A stretch of DNA of 64,000 nt from Daejeonella rubra (GCF_900103545.1 NZ_FNHH01000017.1:1-64000); one strand, 5' to 3'; positions 18,852 to 28,284 are shown, counted from the first letter of the stretch. Program-made: numbers and translations. The notes: generated by a model from the letters alone, not told the origin.

Positions 18852-20051
18852 TCAGTTTACTCTGCCGGGATAAACTTCTAAGGCTTTTTCCAGGCAGGTC
18901 ATTGCTGCTTCCAAATCTTCTTTATTCAAAACGTATGCCAAACGAACTTCGTTCATTCCAGCGCCAGTTGTACTGTAAAAACCGGTTGCTGGTGCCATCA
19001 TTACTGTCTGATTGTCATATTCAAACTCTTCCAGCATCCATTGGCAGAACTTATCTGAATTATCGATCGGGAACCTGGCTACCACATAAAAAGCACCACC
19101 GGGGTTCGGACAGAAAACTCCATCTATGCTGTTTAATCTGCTCACCAATGTATCGCGGCGCATGGTGTATTCCTTATTAACTTTTTCGAAATAGCTGTCC
19201 GGGGTATCAACTGCCGCAGTTGCTGCGATCTGTTCAACCATACCCGGACTAAGTCTCGCTTGTGCAAATTTTAATCCTGCAGCAATAACTTCCTTGTTTT
19301 TGGTGATCAGACATCCCAAACGGGCGCCGCATGCACTGTAACGTTTGGAAACTGTATCGAGAATGATCACATGCTGATCCAGTCCTTCAAGATGCATCGG
19401 CGAAATAAACTCCTTGCCATCATAACAGAACTCACGATAGGCTTCATCAGAAAACAGGAAGAGGTTATATTTCAGGCAGAGTTCTCTGAGGGCTTCAAGT
19501 TCTTGTTTTGAGTACAGGTATCCGGTTGGATTATTCGGATTACAGATGATAATAGCCTTTGTTTTTGGAGTGATCAGTTTCTCAAACTCGCTGATTTCCG
19601 GCAAGGCAAAGCCATTTTCAATATGGGATAGAATAGGTTTAACCACGACATTGCTCATGCAGGCAAAACCATTGTAATTAGCATAGAAAGGTTCCGGAAT
19701 AATGATTTCATCGCCTTCATTTACGCATGCCTGCATCGCAATTGTAATGGCTTCGGATCCTCCAACTGTGACCAGTATTTGTGAAGGGTCAATATTATAG
19801 TTTAGTTTATTGTAATATTCAGTCAGTTTTGTACGATAAGCGAGGGTTCCTTCAGATGGAGTATAGGCCCAAACGGTAAAATCTATATTTTTTATGGCAT
19901 TCAGCATCCCTTCGGGTGTCTCAATGTCTGGCTGGCCGATATTTAAATGATAAACCTTCTTACCCTGACTTTTTGCTTTGTCTGCAAATGGGGTTAGTTT
20001 ACGGATAGGGGAGGCGGGCATTTGCCGGCCTTTGCTTGAAATTTCTGGCAT
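18852..20051 (-). CDS. Pyridoxal-phosphate aminotransferase, class I (AspC-like)
   Basis: A 399-residue fold type I aminotransferase. NPNNPTGY (171-178), SDEAY (201-205) and the PLP lysine at K236 in LDTVSKRYSACGARLG are all present. The family moves amino groups between aspartate or aromatic amino acids and 2-oxoglutarate. Because the window has aromatic synthesis genes but no dedicated aromatic aminotransferase or tyrA, this enzyme is a candidate for the last step to Phe/Tyr, though that is inference. It lies upstream of ssrA on the same strand. Confidence 0.93.
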   Translation of the reverse strand: MPEISSKGRQMPASPIRKLTPFADKAKSQGKKVYHLNIGQPDIETPEGMLNAIKNIDFTVWAYTPSEGTLAYRTKLTEYYNKLNYNIDPSQILVTVGGSEAITIAMQACVNEGDEIIIPEPFYANYNGFACMSNVVVKPILSHIENGFALPEISEFEKLITPKTKAIIICNPNNPTGYLYSKQELEALRELCLKYNLFLFSDEAYREFCYDGKEFISPMHLEGLDQHVIILDTVSKRYSACGARLGCLITKNKEVIAAGLKFAQARLSPGMVEQIAATAAVDTPDSYFEKVNKEYTMRRDTLVSRLNSIDGVFCPNPGGAFYVVARFPIDNSDKFCQWMLEEFEYDNQTVMMAPATGFYSTTGAGMNEVRLAYVLNKEDLEAAMTCLEKALEVYPGRVN

Positions 20052-20055
20052 GCAG

Positions 20056-20063
20056 CAAAAATA
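20056..20063 (-). promoter_or_regulatory. Possible -7 element of the aminotransferase gene
   Basis: Minus-strand TATTTTTG matches TAnnTTTG and is followed by CTGC and ATG. It directly follows the terminator T-run of the upstream gene, so the match may partly be due to that T-rich tract. Confidence 0.35.
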
Positions 20064-20092
20064 AAAAAACCTCTCCGTTTGGGAGAGGCTTT
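20063..20092 (-). terminator. Intrinsic terminator of the DUF1573 gene
   Basis: On the minus strand, CCTCTCC, a short loop and GGAGAGG are followed by seven T. It sits 25 bases after the DUF1573 stop codon and just ahead of the aminotransferase start. Confidence 0.85.
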
Positions 20093-20116
20093 ATCATAAA
20101 TATTTACGATTTTATT

Positions 20117-20509
20117 TTAATTGCCAGCTGGCACTACTTCGCCTTTAATATAAAGCATTTTGCTTGGTGTGCGTGCATTTGATTTGATGGTTACTGCCTT
20201 TGTGAAACCTGCTTGTACCGCTGCTGCATTAAATGTAACAGTGATTATTCCTTTTTCACCTTTTAAAACTGGTTTTGTGGTAAATTTAGGGACAGTACAT
20301 CCACATGTGGATTCAATATTAGAAATGATCAAAGGAGCATCTCCAGTGTTGGTAAAGATAAAATCAACGCTTACAGGTTTGCCTGCAGGAACTTTTCCGA
20401 AGTCATGAGTTTCTTTCTCAAATTTGAATTCCGGTTTATTTTCAGTCTGCATTGCGGTAAAAACGATGAAGCCTGTTATCACCGCAATTAAGCTAAATAT
20501 TTTTTTCAT
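20117..20509 (-). CDS. DUF1573 domain protein, exported
   Basis: From the ATG at 20509 the protein has 130 residues and begins MKKIFSLIAVITGFIVFTA, a clear signal peptide; the frame is open to 20554. The rest is one DUF1573 domain with HDFGKVPAGKPVSVDFIFTNTG and the conserved STCGC motif. It has an immunoglobulin-like ASH fold and is common in many copies in Bacteroidota. It is presumably periplasmic or surface located, with no established function. Confidence 0.9.
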   Translation of the reverse strand: MKKIFSLIAVITGFIVFTAMQTENKPEFKFEKETHDFGKVPAGKPVSVDFIFTNTGDAPLIISNIESTCGCTVPKFTTKPVLKGEKGIITVTFNAAAVQAGFTKAVTIKSNARTPSKMLYIKGEVVPAGN

Positions 20510-20694
20510 TTTTTTTAAATTATTGTAAACTGAATACATTATTCCAAATATCATTCCAAATCAGGTAATTAAATCTTTTTTTGGAATAGTCAAATGCAAT
20601 AATTTGGTAAAATCATATTAAAACAGATTATTATTTTGTCTCCGGATTATCAATTCCTCAGGGCTTTTCTTATTTTTGGCCATAAAGCAAATTT

Positions 20695-23112
20695 ATGAGA
20701 GGAACCCAAGTGACAGATAATATTTTGCCGGAACAGGAAGAATTAAGCTTTGATGATTTCAAAAGCATTATCATTAGTGATTATAAGATCGCTTATGAAA
20801 GCAGACAAGCTAGTCTTTTAGGTCGTAAGGAAGTTCTTACCGGGAAAGCTAAATTCGGGATCTTTGGGGATGGAAAAGAAGTAGCTCAGCTAGCTTTGGC
20901 TAAGGCTTTTAAAGCTGGCGACTGGCGTTCAGGCTATTACCGCGATCAAACCTTTATGCTTGCAGCAGGCATGCTTACAATGCCTGAATTCTTTGCTCAG
21001 CTATACGCAAACACAGATACTGATGCTGATCCCGGATCTGGGGGAAGGCAAATGAATTGCCATTTTGCTACCCGTCTTCTTGATGAGCATGGTAACTGGA
21101 TGGATAATACAAAAACAAAAAATTCTTCGGCTGATATATCACCCACAGGCGGGCAAATGGGCCGTCTGGTTGGTTTGGCACTTGCTTCGAAATTGTTCAG
21201 GAATAATTCTGAACTGGAATATTTAAAGAATTTCTCTGTAAACGGAAATGAGGTTGCCTTTGGAACCATAGGCAATGCATCAACCTCTGAGGGGATATTT
21301 TTCGAGTCGGTTAATGCTGCAGGAGTACTTCAGATCCCTATGGCTATTTCAATCTGGGATGATGCTTACGGAATTTCTGTTCCGGCAGAATATCAGACCA
21401 CAAAACAGGACATATCAGAAATTCTTAAAGGCTTTCAGCGTGATGAAAAGGGAGAGGGATATGAGATCTTCAAAGTGAGAGGCTGGGATTATCCGGGTTT
21501 ATGTGAGACCTATGAAAAAGCAATAAAGATTTGTCGTGATCAGCATATACCTGTCATGATCCATGTTACAGAAATGACTCAGCCACAGGGGCATTCAACT
21601 TCTGGTTCACATGAACGCTATAAAGACAAGGCAAGGATTGCCTGGGAAGTAGAATACGACTGCATGCTTCAGATGAGGAAATGGATGATCGAGTCGGCGA
21701 TATCTACTGAAGAAGAATTAACTGAGATTGAAATTACTGCAAAAGCATACATACGCGACTGTCAGAAAAAAGCATGGGCCGATTTTAATTCGTTGATGAA
21801 GTCTGAGCTTGAAGCCGTTGTTGAAATAATACAGGGCACCAATGATCAGGAGCTTATAAATGCTGCAAATGCATTAAAGGCAAGTGTTGATCCATCCCGT
21901 AAGGATGTTACAGGAATGGTGAGGCATGCTATAAGGATGCTTAGGAATGACCATTCAGAGGCAAAACAAGAATTGCAAAATTGGTATCAGCAACAGCATG
22001 ATTCCAATTTTGAACGATATAACTCTAAACTTTTTACCGGTTCACTTGAATCACCGTTAAATGTTAAGGCAATATTGCCTGAATATAATGATGATTCAAA
22101 AGTGGTTGATGGCAGAGAAATCCTGAATGCATGTTTTGATTCCAATTTCTCCCGGGATGCACGCATACTTGCTTTTGGTGAAGATGTGGGCGCTATCGGG
22201 GATGTGAATCAGGGCTTCGCCGGACTTCAGGCTAAATATGGAAAAAGGAGGATCACCGATACAGGGATCCGTGAAATGACGATTGTTGGTCAGGGTATCG
22301 GACTTGCAATGCGTGGTTTACGGCCAATTGCAGAGATCCAGTATCTGGATTATTTACTTTTTGCATTGAATATTTTGAGCGATGATCTCGCTACTTTGAG
22401 TTACCGTACAAAGGGAAGGCAAAAAGCTCCCTTGATCGTTCGAACACGTGGTCATCGTTTGGAAGGGATCTGGCATTCAGGATCTCCGATGGGTGTGATC
22501 ATTAATTCATTGAGAGGAGTTCATGTTTGTGTTCCTAGAAATATGACACAGGCAGCAGGAATGTACAATACACTGCTTAGAGGTGATGAACCTGCCCTGG
22601 TCATTGAATGTCTTAACGGTTACAGACTCAAGGAAAAATTGCCGTCAAATATTGGCGAATTTACTGTTGAATTAGGCAAGGCCGAGATCATTCGTGAAGG
22701 TTCTGATATGACCATAGTTTCTTATGGATCAACATTAAGGATCGTTGAACAGGCGGCAGAAGAGCTCGAAAAAATGGGTATAAACGTCGAAATTGTTGAC
22801 CCGCAGACCTTCCTTCCATTTGATCTGGATAACCTTTGTTCGCAATCATTGCGAAAAACCAGCAAGCTGCTCGTTGTTGGTGAAGATGTTCCGGGTGGTT
22901 CATCGGCATTTATTTTGCAGCAGGTTCTGGAAGGTCAGAATGGCTACCAATATCTGGATGGAAAACCAAGAACGTTAACCGGTAAACCACACCGTACTCC
23001 CTATGGTTCGGATGGGGATTATTTCAGTAAGCCTTCAGTAGATGATGTGATTGAGATGGTTTATGAAATGATGAACGAAAGTGCTCCGGATAAGTTTCCG
23101 AAATTGTTTTAA
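20695..23112 (+). CDS. Branched-chain 2-oxoacid dehydrogenase E1, alpha-beta fusion
   Basis: An 805-residue protein in which E1 alpha (about 1-430, thiamine diphosphate binding with GNASTSEGIFFE) and E1 beta (about 470-805, GEDVG, GIREMTIVGQGIGLAMRG) are joined in one chain. It decarboxylates 2-oxoisovalerate-type acids and passes the acyl group to E2; the product supplies iso-branched acyl-CoA primers, the main fatty acids of this group of bacteria. Fusion is usual in Bacteroidota. No E2 or E3 lies nearby. A TATTTTTG box at 20671-20678 lies 16 bases upstream of the ATG. Confidence 0.93.
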   Translation: MRGTQVTDNILPEQEELSFDDFKSIIISDYKIAYESRQASLLGRKEVLTGKAKFGIFGDGKEVAQLALAKAFKAGDWRSGYYRDQTFMLAAGMLTMPEFFAQLYANTDTDADPGSGGRQMNCHFATRLLDEHGNWMDNTKTKNSSADISPTGGQMGRLVGLALASKLFRNNSELEYLKNFSVNGNEVAFGTIGNASTSEGIFFESVNAAGVLQIPMAISIWDDAYGISVPAEYQTTKQDISEILKGFQRDEKGEGYEIFKVRGWDYPGLCETYEKAIKICRDQHIPVMIHVTEMTQPQGHSTSGSHERYKDKARIAWEVEYDCMLQMRKWMIESAISTEEELTEIEITAKAYIRDCQKKAWADFNSLMKSELEAVVEIIQGTNDQELINAANALKASVDPSRKDVTGMVRHAIRMLRNDHSEAKQELQNWYQQQHDSNFERYNSKLFTGSLESPLNVKAILPEYNDDSKVVDGREILNACFDSNFSRDARILAFGEDVGAIGDVNQGFAGLQAKYGKRRITDTGIREMTIVGQGIGLAMRGLRPIAEIQYLDYLLFALNILSDDLATLSYRTKGRQKAPLIVRTRGHRLEGIWHSGSPMGVIINSLRGVHVCVPRNMTQAAGMYNTLLRGDEPALVIECLNGYRLKEKLPSNIGEFTVELGKAEIIREGSDMTIVSYGSTLRIVEQAAEELEKMGINVEIVDPQTFLPFDLDNLCSQSLRKTSKLLVVGEDVPGGSSAFILQQVLEGQNGYQYLDGKPRTLTGKPHRTPYGSDGDYFSKPSVDDVIEMVYEMMNESAPDKFPKLF

Positions 23113-23466
23113 GCTAAAACCCAGAATACTTATACCTGTGCAAACTTTAATGTAAGGTGCTTTTGACAGGTGGAAAATCTCATGCCTAAGGGCAGTTGAT
23201 TATTAAAGTCAAAGGTGAATTCATTGCAACAGATTTCTCCGTCGTGCCTCCTGCGAAATGACGACCCTATTAACGTCATTTCGAAAACCTATGCTAATTT
23301 TAACTTGTAAGGTGTTTCGGAGAGGCTGAGAAATCTCATGCCTAAGGGCTTTGTTTAGAGTCAAAGGTAGATTTCATTGCAACAGATTTCTCTTCGTACC
23401 TCATCGAAATGACGATGTGTTTAGTTGCATCAGATTACTCAATTGTTCCTCCTTCGAAACAGGTAC
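23113..23466. repeat. Intergenic repeat pair with inverted element
   Basis: Two imperfect copies of a roughly 95-base unit (23168-23265 and 23322-23417) share CTCATGCCTAAGGGC, then TTCATTGCAACAGATTTCTC, then CGAAATGACGA. Between them CGAAATGACG (23254-23263) and CGTCATTTCG (23274-23283) form a perfect 10-bp stem. Such CGTCATTTCG-type intergenic repeats are frequent in Sphingobacteriaceae and Flavobacteria. No gene is visible here. Confidence 0.7.
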
Positions 23467-24570
23467 TTAAAGCCTGATCACCCTGTTTCTTAGCAAATGA
23501 TCTGCAAGCACAAGCGCAGCCATAGCCTCCACAATGGCAACGGCACGGGGAACAACACAAGGATCATGTCTGCCTTTTCCTTGTACATTTGAAGCATTTC
23601 CCGAAGAATCCAGGCTTTGTTGATTTTGCATGATCGTTGCTACCGGTTTGAATGCAACCCGAAAAGTAATATCCATTCCGTTTGAAATTCCACCCTGTAT
23701 TCCGCCCGAATAATTAGTGACAGTTTTGAAATTTTCCGACACTTTACCATCTGCAGGTGGAATGAAAAGATCATTATGTTCAGAACCTCTCATCTCAGAT
23801 CCTTCAAAACCGGATCCGTAATCGAAACCATGAACTGCATTAATACTTAACATGGCTTTACCCAGATCAGCGTGAAGTTTATCGAAAACCGGCTCTCCCA
23901 ATCCGACAGGGCAATTTTTAACAATGCATGATATTTTACCGCCAACGGTGTCACCTTCTTTTCGGATGCCGTCAATAAGCTCGATCATTTCATTTGCTGT
24001 GGCAGGATCAGCACATCGAACGATATTGCTTTCCCTGATCTCGAGCAGTTCAGAAACTGAATTAAGCGTTAAATGGGGCGCATCAATTTTACCAACAGCA
24101 GAAACATGTCCGAAAATTTCAATGCCATTATGAGCTAATAAGAGCTTTGCGATTGCTCCTGCTGCTACTCTAGCGGCAGTTTCCCGGGCAGAAGATCTTC
24201 CTCCGCCACGGTGGTCACGGTGACCGTATTTTGCATCGTAGGTATAATCAGCATGTGATGGACGGTATGCATCTTTAATATGCGAATAATCCTTTGACCG
24301 CTGATCTTCATTAGGAATGATCATTGCAATCGGAGTTCCGGTTGTTTTTCCTTCAAACACCCCCGAAAGTATCTGAACGGTATCGCTTTCTTTTCTCTGG
24401 GTTGTGATCTTGGACTGTCCCGGTTTACGCTTATCCAGCTCGGCCTGTATGAAATCCATATCAATATCCAAATTTGAGGGACAACCATCAATGATCACAC
24501 CTATTGCTTCACCATGTGATTCTCCAAAAGTAGTGATACGGAATAATTGACCGAATGAATTGCCTGCCAT
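23467..24570 (-). CDS. aroC: Chorismate synthase
   Basis: A 367-residue enzyme that converts EPSP to chorismate using reduced FMN. It has the family signatures [16 protein letters not shown] (16-31) and [15 protein letters not shown], and PHRDH-like [12 protein letters not shown]. Length is standard. It is last in the aro gene series and is separated from aroA by 130 bases that hold a heptanucleotide repeat, so read-through from aroA is possible but not certain. Confidence 0.97.
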   Translation of the reverse strand: MAGNSFGQLFRITTFGESHGEAIGVIIDGCPSNLDIDMDFIQAELDKRKPGQSKITTQRKESDTVQILSGVFEGKTTGTPIAMIIPNEDQRSKDYSHIKDAYRPSHADYTYDAKYGHRDHRGGGRSSARETAARVAAGAIAKLLLAHNGIEIFGHVSAVGKIDAPHLTLNSVSELLEIRESNIVRCADPATANEMIELIDGIRKEGDTVGGKISCIVKNCPVGLGEPVFDKLHADLGKAMLSINAVHGFDYGSGFEGSEMRGSEHNDLFIPPADGKVSENFKTVTNYSGGIQGGISNGMDITFRVAFKPVATIMQNQQSLDSSGNASNVQGKGRHDPCVVPRAVAIVEAMAALVLADHLLRNRVIRL

Positions 24571-24575
24571 GTTGA

Positions 24576-24638
24576 GTTTTGAGTTATAGGTTTTAAGTTA
24601 TAGGTTGTAAGTTTTAAGTTGTAGGTTTTAAGTTTTAC
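24576..24638. repeat. Heptanucleotide tandem repeat
   Basis: Nine consecutive 7-base units of the form GTTNTRR (GTTTTGA, GTTATAG, GTTTTAA and so on) span 63 bases, without a break in phase. They lie between aroA and aroC, starting 6 bases upstream of the aroC ATG. Confidence 0.8.
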
Positions 24639-24700
24639 GTACAAAAATATCTACTAATCTAAAGTGAAATAGATGTATCTAAGTACTAATTACTAACTAC

Positions 24701-25957
24701 TCAATACTCTATTTTAAATCCAGCTATTTCAAGATGTTTCCAGAAGTCGGGATATGATTTTTCAACAACTAAATGATCTTCAATTTCAAGTTCAGGCATA
24801 ACCAAAGCCAGTGGAGCAAAGGCCATGGCCATACGATGGTCATCGTAGGTACTGATGCTTATTTTCCTGCTCAGATCTAGTCCGGAACAATCCAGTTTAT
24901 ACGTTTGATTCTTTTCAATGAGTTTAACACCGATCTTTGCAAGCTCTGTTTGCAAGGCATTTACACGGTCTGTTTCCTTGATCTTGAGGGTCTCCAATCC
25001 GGTAAATAGTGCATCATGACCAAGGGCTGCACAGCAAACAATGACAGTTTGTGCCAGATCCGGACATTCTTTAAAATCAAAGATCTTGCGCTCAAGTTTC
25101 TTCGCTTCCTTTATGAGGTAAACTCCGCCATCTTTGAACTGCGATGTAATACCAAAATTAGCCATGATCTCAGTAATCTTACTGTCTCCCTGCAGGCTAT
25201 ATCCATTCAATCCCGGAAGGAATAGACTAGCTTCTTCAGATAATGCAGCGATGGCGTACCAGTATGATGCAGCGCTCCAGTCTGGTTCAACACTAATTTC
25301 TGCTTTGTTGAACGGCTGATTAGAAATGCTGATCTCGTTATCAGTCCAGCTATGTCTGATACCTGCCTGTTCCATCATCGCCAGAGTCATTTCAACATAA
25401 GGCTTCGAGGTCAGCTCCCCATCAATGATCAGTTTTAAGCCCTGATCCAGTTTTGGAGCTATGAGTAATAAGGCAGAAATATACTGACTGCTGATATTGC
25501 CTTTGATTTTTACCTGATCAGTTTTTTGCTTCAGTGGTCCTCTGATCTTTAAAGGAGGAAAGCCTTCTTTCTCAGTATATTCTATGTCGGCACCCAGGCT
25601 TTTTAAAGCGTCTACCAAAATTCCAATCGGGCGTTGTTTCATACGCTCAGAACCAGTTAGAATTATTTCCCCGTTCTGAAGGGTATAAAATGCACTTAAA
25701 AAACGCATAGCAGTACCTGCAGGACCGATATTTATCTCCTTAGGCTGAACAGTTAAAGATTGCGTGTTAGCGGTCTGCAGAATATTTTTTAAAGTAACAG
25801 TGTCTGCAGCCTCAGAAACATTCAACACCTGAACTGCACCTTCACTCAATGCCTCCATGATCAAAGCGCGGTTACTTTCGCTTTTTGATCCCGTAAGGTT
25901 GATGGTGCAATTCAGATGTTTCTGCGCAGATGAAATTTTTATGCTTTTAGAACTCAT
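24701..25957 (-). CDS. aroA: 3-phosphoshikimate 1-carboxyvinyltransferase (EPSP synthase)
   Basis: A 418-residue enzyme that adds the enolpyruvyl group of PEP to shikimate-3-phosphate. GSKSESNRALIMEAL (23-37) binds shikimate phosphate and GPAGTAMRFL is the PEP site; the usual Gly-Asn-Ala-Gly-Thr reads Gly-Pro-Ala-Gly-Thr. DDHRMAMAFAP near the end is also conserved. It lies 5 bases downstream of the DAHP synthase gene and is part of the same transcript. Confidence 0.96.
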   Translation of the reverse strand: MSSKSIKISSAQKHLNCTINLTGSKSESNRALIMEALSEGAVQVLNVSEAADTVTLKNILQTANTQSLTVQPKEINIGPAGTAMRFLSAFYTLQNGEIILTGSERMKQRPIGILVDALKSLGADIEYTEKEGFPPLKIRGPLKQKTDQVKIKGNISSQYISALLLIAPKLDQGLKLIIDGELTSKPYVEMTLAMMEQAGIRHSWTDNEISISNQPFNKAEISVEPDWSAASYWYAIAALSEEASLFLPGLNGYSLQGDSKITEIMANFGITSQFKDGGVYLIKEAKKLERKIFDFKECPDLAQTVIVCCAALGHDALFTGLETLKIKETDRVNALQTELAKIGVKLIEKNQTYKLDCSGLDLSRKISISTYDDHRMAMAFAPLALVMPELEIEDHLVVEKSYPDFWKHLEIAGFKIEY

Positions 25958-25962
25958 TTTTA

Positions 25963-27063
25963 TTAAGCATCTTTTTTATCATTCATGATCTCGGTCTGCT
26001 TACGGATCGATTCGCTGTGAATTAGTTCCAATAATTTACCTGTAAAGTTCAGGTCAAGTTTTAAAGCACTTGCAAATGCACTGCGTTTATTCATGATCTG
26101 ATCCCAACGGTTAACCTGAAGAATAGTTACGCCATTATCACGTTTGTATTCTCCGATCTTCTGAACGATCTGCATTCTTTCAGCAATTTTCTGAATGATC
26201 TGATCATCGATCTTGTCAATATTTGTACGGAGGTCGGCAAGTTTATCAGTAAAATCTTTATCCTTGATCTCAGGCTTGCGCAGAGTAAGAAGATCCATTA
26301 ATTCTGATAAAGCTGCTGGTGTTACCTGTTGTTTTGCATCAGTCCATGCAACAGATGGGTCAAGGTGCGACTCGATCATTAATCCCTGCATATCCAGATC
26401 CAGTGCTTTTTGAGCTACATATTGAATCAATTCACGATTTCCGCAGATATGACTCGGGTCATTGATAATAGGAAGATCGGGAGCTAAGGTTTTAAGCTGA
26501 ATAGCTAATTCCCACATAGGTTCATTTCTGAAGGCTGTTTTTTCGTAGGATGAAAAACCTCTGTGTATTGCACCAAGTTTAGTAATTCCTGCATTGTTGA
26601 TACGTTCCAATGCTCCGATCCATAACTGAATATCAGGATTAACCGGATTTTTTACCAAAACAGGGATGTCTACACCTTTCAAAGCATCAGCAATTTCCTG
26701 AACAGTGAATGGATTTACTGTAGAACGGGCACCAACCCAAAGAATATCTACTCCAGCAGCTAAAGCCTCTTCTACATGCTTTGCAGTAGCAACTTCTACA
26801 GCTGTAGGTAATCCGGTTTCTTCTTTAGCTCTTTTTAACCAGGTTAATCCGATGCTTCCGACACCTTCAAATTCTCCCGGACGGGTACGTGGTTTCCAGA
26901 TTCCTGCTCTTAAGACAGAAACTTTGCCTGTTTTTGCCAATAAATGGGCAGTTGCCAATAATTGATCTTCAGTTTCTGCACTGCATGGTCCTGCAATTAA
27001 AAGAGGCTCATTTTTAATCTCCAACCAGGTATTTAATGGCTGTAATTTTAGATTTAATTTCAT
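25963..27063 (-). CDS. DAHP synthase / chorismate mutase fusion
   Basis: A 366-residue bifunctional enzyme. The N-terminal DAHP synthase (about 1-260, type I-beta KDPG-like aldolase barrel, with AGPCSAETEDQ and PSHICGNR) makes DAHP, the first step of the shikimate pathway. The C-terminal AroQ chorismate mutase helix bundle (about 275-360) turns chorismate to prephenate and probably gives feedback control. The order, synthase first and mutase second, is the usual Bacteroidota form. It lies 75 bases after pheA and 5 before aroA. Confidence 0.95.
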   Translation of the reverse strand: MKLNLKLQPLNTWLEIKNEPLLIAGPCSAETEDQLLATAHLLAKTGKVSVLRAGIWKPRTRPGEFEGVGSIGLTWLKRAKEETGLPTAVEVATAKHVEEALAAGVDILWVGARSTVNPFTVQEIADALKGVDIPVLVKNPVNPDIQLWIGALERINNAGITKLGAIHRGFSSYEKTAFRNEPMWELAIQLKTLAPDLPIINDPSHICGNRELIQYVAQKALDLDMQGLMIESHLDPSVAWTDAKQQVTPAALSELMDLLTLRKPEIKDKDFTDKLADLRTNIDKIDDQIIQKIAERMQIVQKIGEYKRDNGVTILQVNRWDQIMNKRSAFASALKLDLNFTGKLLELIHSESIRKQTEIMNDKKDA

Positions 27064-27138
27064 TTTGATAATTTGATTTTTTCCGGCTTTAATCCCGGGT
27101 TTTTAAGGTTTTTGTTTTTAATTTATTGGGGGTTCAGG

Positions 27139-27966
27139 TCAGACCTTATCATTCTTTTGATATTCTCCCATGATCGTAAAATTGATGGTATGCTTCAATA
27201 CTTTACGGATGGCAGAATCATAATCAGATTGGTTTTTCCATTCGATATCTACATAAAAATTGTATTCATTACGTTTTCCAAGAACAGGCATCGACTGGAT
27301 CTTGCTCAGATTGATCTTGTGGTCAGAGAAAATATTCAGCACTTCAGCAAGAGAACCTACAGAATTTCCAACCTGGAAACTCAGGGACGCCTTATTGGCT
27401 TCAGCATTACCAATCGGCTTGTCAGCGAGGATCAGAAAACGGGTAAAGTTTTTCTTGTTTGATTCTATCCTTCTTTCCATTACCTGCAGATCATAAAGCT
27501 TTGCCGCCAGGAGGTTAGCAATTGCCACGGTATCGGTCAGGTTCTCTTCTCTGATCTTTTTTGCACAGGCAGCAGTGTCACTGCTTTCAATAACCTGTAA
27601 ATGCGGAAACTCATCGAAGAAGTCGCTGCATTGGCGGATTGCAATGGGATGTGACTGTACATATTTGACATCCTTGAATTTTACACCCGGCAATGCCAGT
27701 AAGTGCAATTGAATAGCCAGGTAAACTTCGCCAACGATTGAAAAGTTATATTCTCTTAGAAGGGTGTAGTTTGGCAATAAACTTCCGGCAATGGAATTTT
27801 CGATCGCCATGACTACGAAATCGGCCTTTTTATTCTTCAAAACCTCGCAGGTTTGTTTGAAAGAATCACATTCAATTGTTTCGATATCAGTTCCGAAGAA
27901 TTTGAATGCCGCTTCTTCATGGAATGAAGCACGTATACCCTGAATTGCTACTCGCTTTTTTTGCAT
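27139..27966 (-). CDS. pheA: Prephenate dehydratase
   Basis: A 275-residue enzyme that decarboxylates and dehydrates prephenate to phenylpyruvate. It lacks a fused chorismate mutase, which sits in the next gene. The dehydratase domain (1-185) includes IENSIAGSLLPN and DTAACAKKI, followed by an ACT domain (about 200-270) with NLSKIQSMPVLGKRNEYNFYVD, the phenylalanine-binding regulatory region. Transcription is controlled by the attenuator immediately upstream, whose leader peptide is made mostly of Tyr and Phe. Confidence 0.96.
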   Translation of the reverse strand: MQKKRVAIQGIRASFHEEAAFKFFGTDIETIECDSFKQTCEVLKNKKADFVVMAIENSIAGSLLPNYTLLREYNFSIVGEVYLAIQLHLLALPGVKFKDVKYVQSHPIAIRQCSDFFDEFPHLQVIESSDTAACAKKIREENLTDTVAIANLLAAKLYDLQVMERRIESNKKNFTRFLILADKPIGNAEANKASLSFQVGNSVGSLAEVLNIFSDHKINLSKIQSMPVLGKRNEYNFYVDIEWKNQSDYDSAIRKVLKHTINFTIMGEYQKNDKV

Positions 27967-27975
27967 TTTGCTGTT

Positions 27976-28013
27976 AAATAAAAAAGTCCCTGCTGGTGGG
28001 CAGGGACTTTTTG
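27976..28013 (-). terminator. Attenuator terminator of pheA
   Basis: A 13-bp stem, with core GTCCCTGC/GCAGGGAC, closed by A/T pairs (27981-27993 with 28000-28012), is followed by a T-run on the minus strand just before the pheA ATG. Its 5' arm TCCCTGCCC (minus strand, 27998-28006) can instead pair with GGGCGGGGA (28048-28056) in the leader coding region, so this is the switchable arm of an attenuator. Confidence 0.9.
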
Positions 28014-28034
28014 CTAATTTTTCTATATTAAGAT

Positions 28035-28106
28035 CTATTGCATATTTTCCCCGCCCTTACCGTGATAGTAAAAATAAGCGAAGTAATATGTAGTTAATTT
28101 TTTCAT
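28035..28106 (-). CDS. Aromatic amino-acid leader peptide
   Basis: A 23-codon reading frame, too short for most gene finders. Residues 7-14 are YYFAYFYY, so seven of eight codons are Tyr or Phe, and the sequence ends GKGGENMQ. Codons for GGE overlap the antiterminator arm. If charged Tyr-tRNA or Phe-tRNA is scarce, the ribosome stalls on the aromatic codons, GGGCGGGGA stays free to bind the terminator arm and pheA is transcribed. If supply is good, the ribosome covers that stretch and the terminator forms. A consensus promoter lies just upstream. The mechanism is inferred from sequence. Confidence 0.9.
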   Translation of the reverse strand: MKKLTTYYFAYFYYHGKGGENMQ

Positions 28107-28117
28107 CCTTTGTTTTA

Positions 28118-28149
28118 CAAACATAATACAAAATTTAATTTTGTCAAAA
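28118..28149 (-). promoter_or_regulatory. Promoter of the pheA attenuator
   Basis: On the minus strand, TTG followed after exactly 19 bases by TATGTTTG matches the Bacteroidota promoter consensus (TTG, 19-20 bases, TAnnTTTG). The -7 box occupies 28118-28125 and the -33 box 28145-28149. Transcription should start near 28112, leaving a very short leader before the leader-peptide ATG, with an AAAGG purine tract. Confidence 0.8.
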
Positions 28150-28284
28150 TTTAAATAAAATTATTTTTTCGCACTTATTGTGGATGTATTGAACCTGTCC
28201 CGTATTAAATGCGGTTCCGTATTTAATATGGAATGACAAATAATAAATACGGCAGAACTGGAATTAGAAGTTTGCTGGTTTGTG

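Noticed and set aside
28035..28106. Possible small protein rather than attenuation leader
   Set aside because: The run of Tyr/Phe codons followed by an antiterminator and terminator fits a leader peptide much better than a functional small protein.
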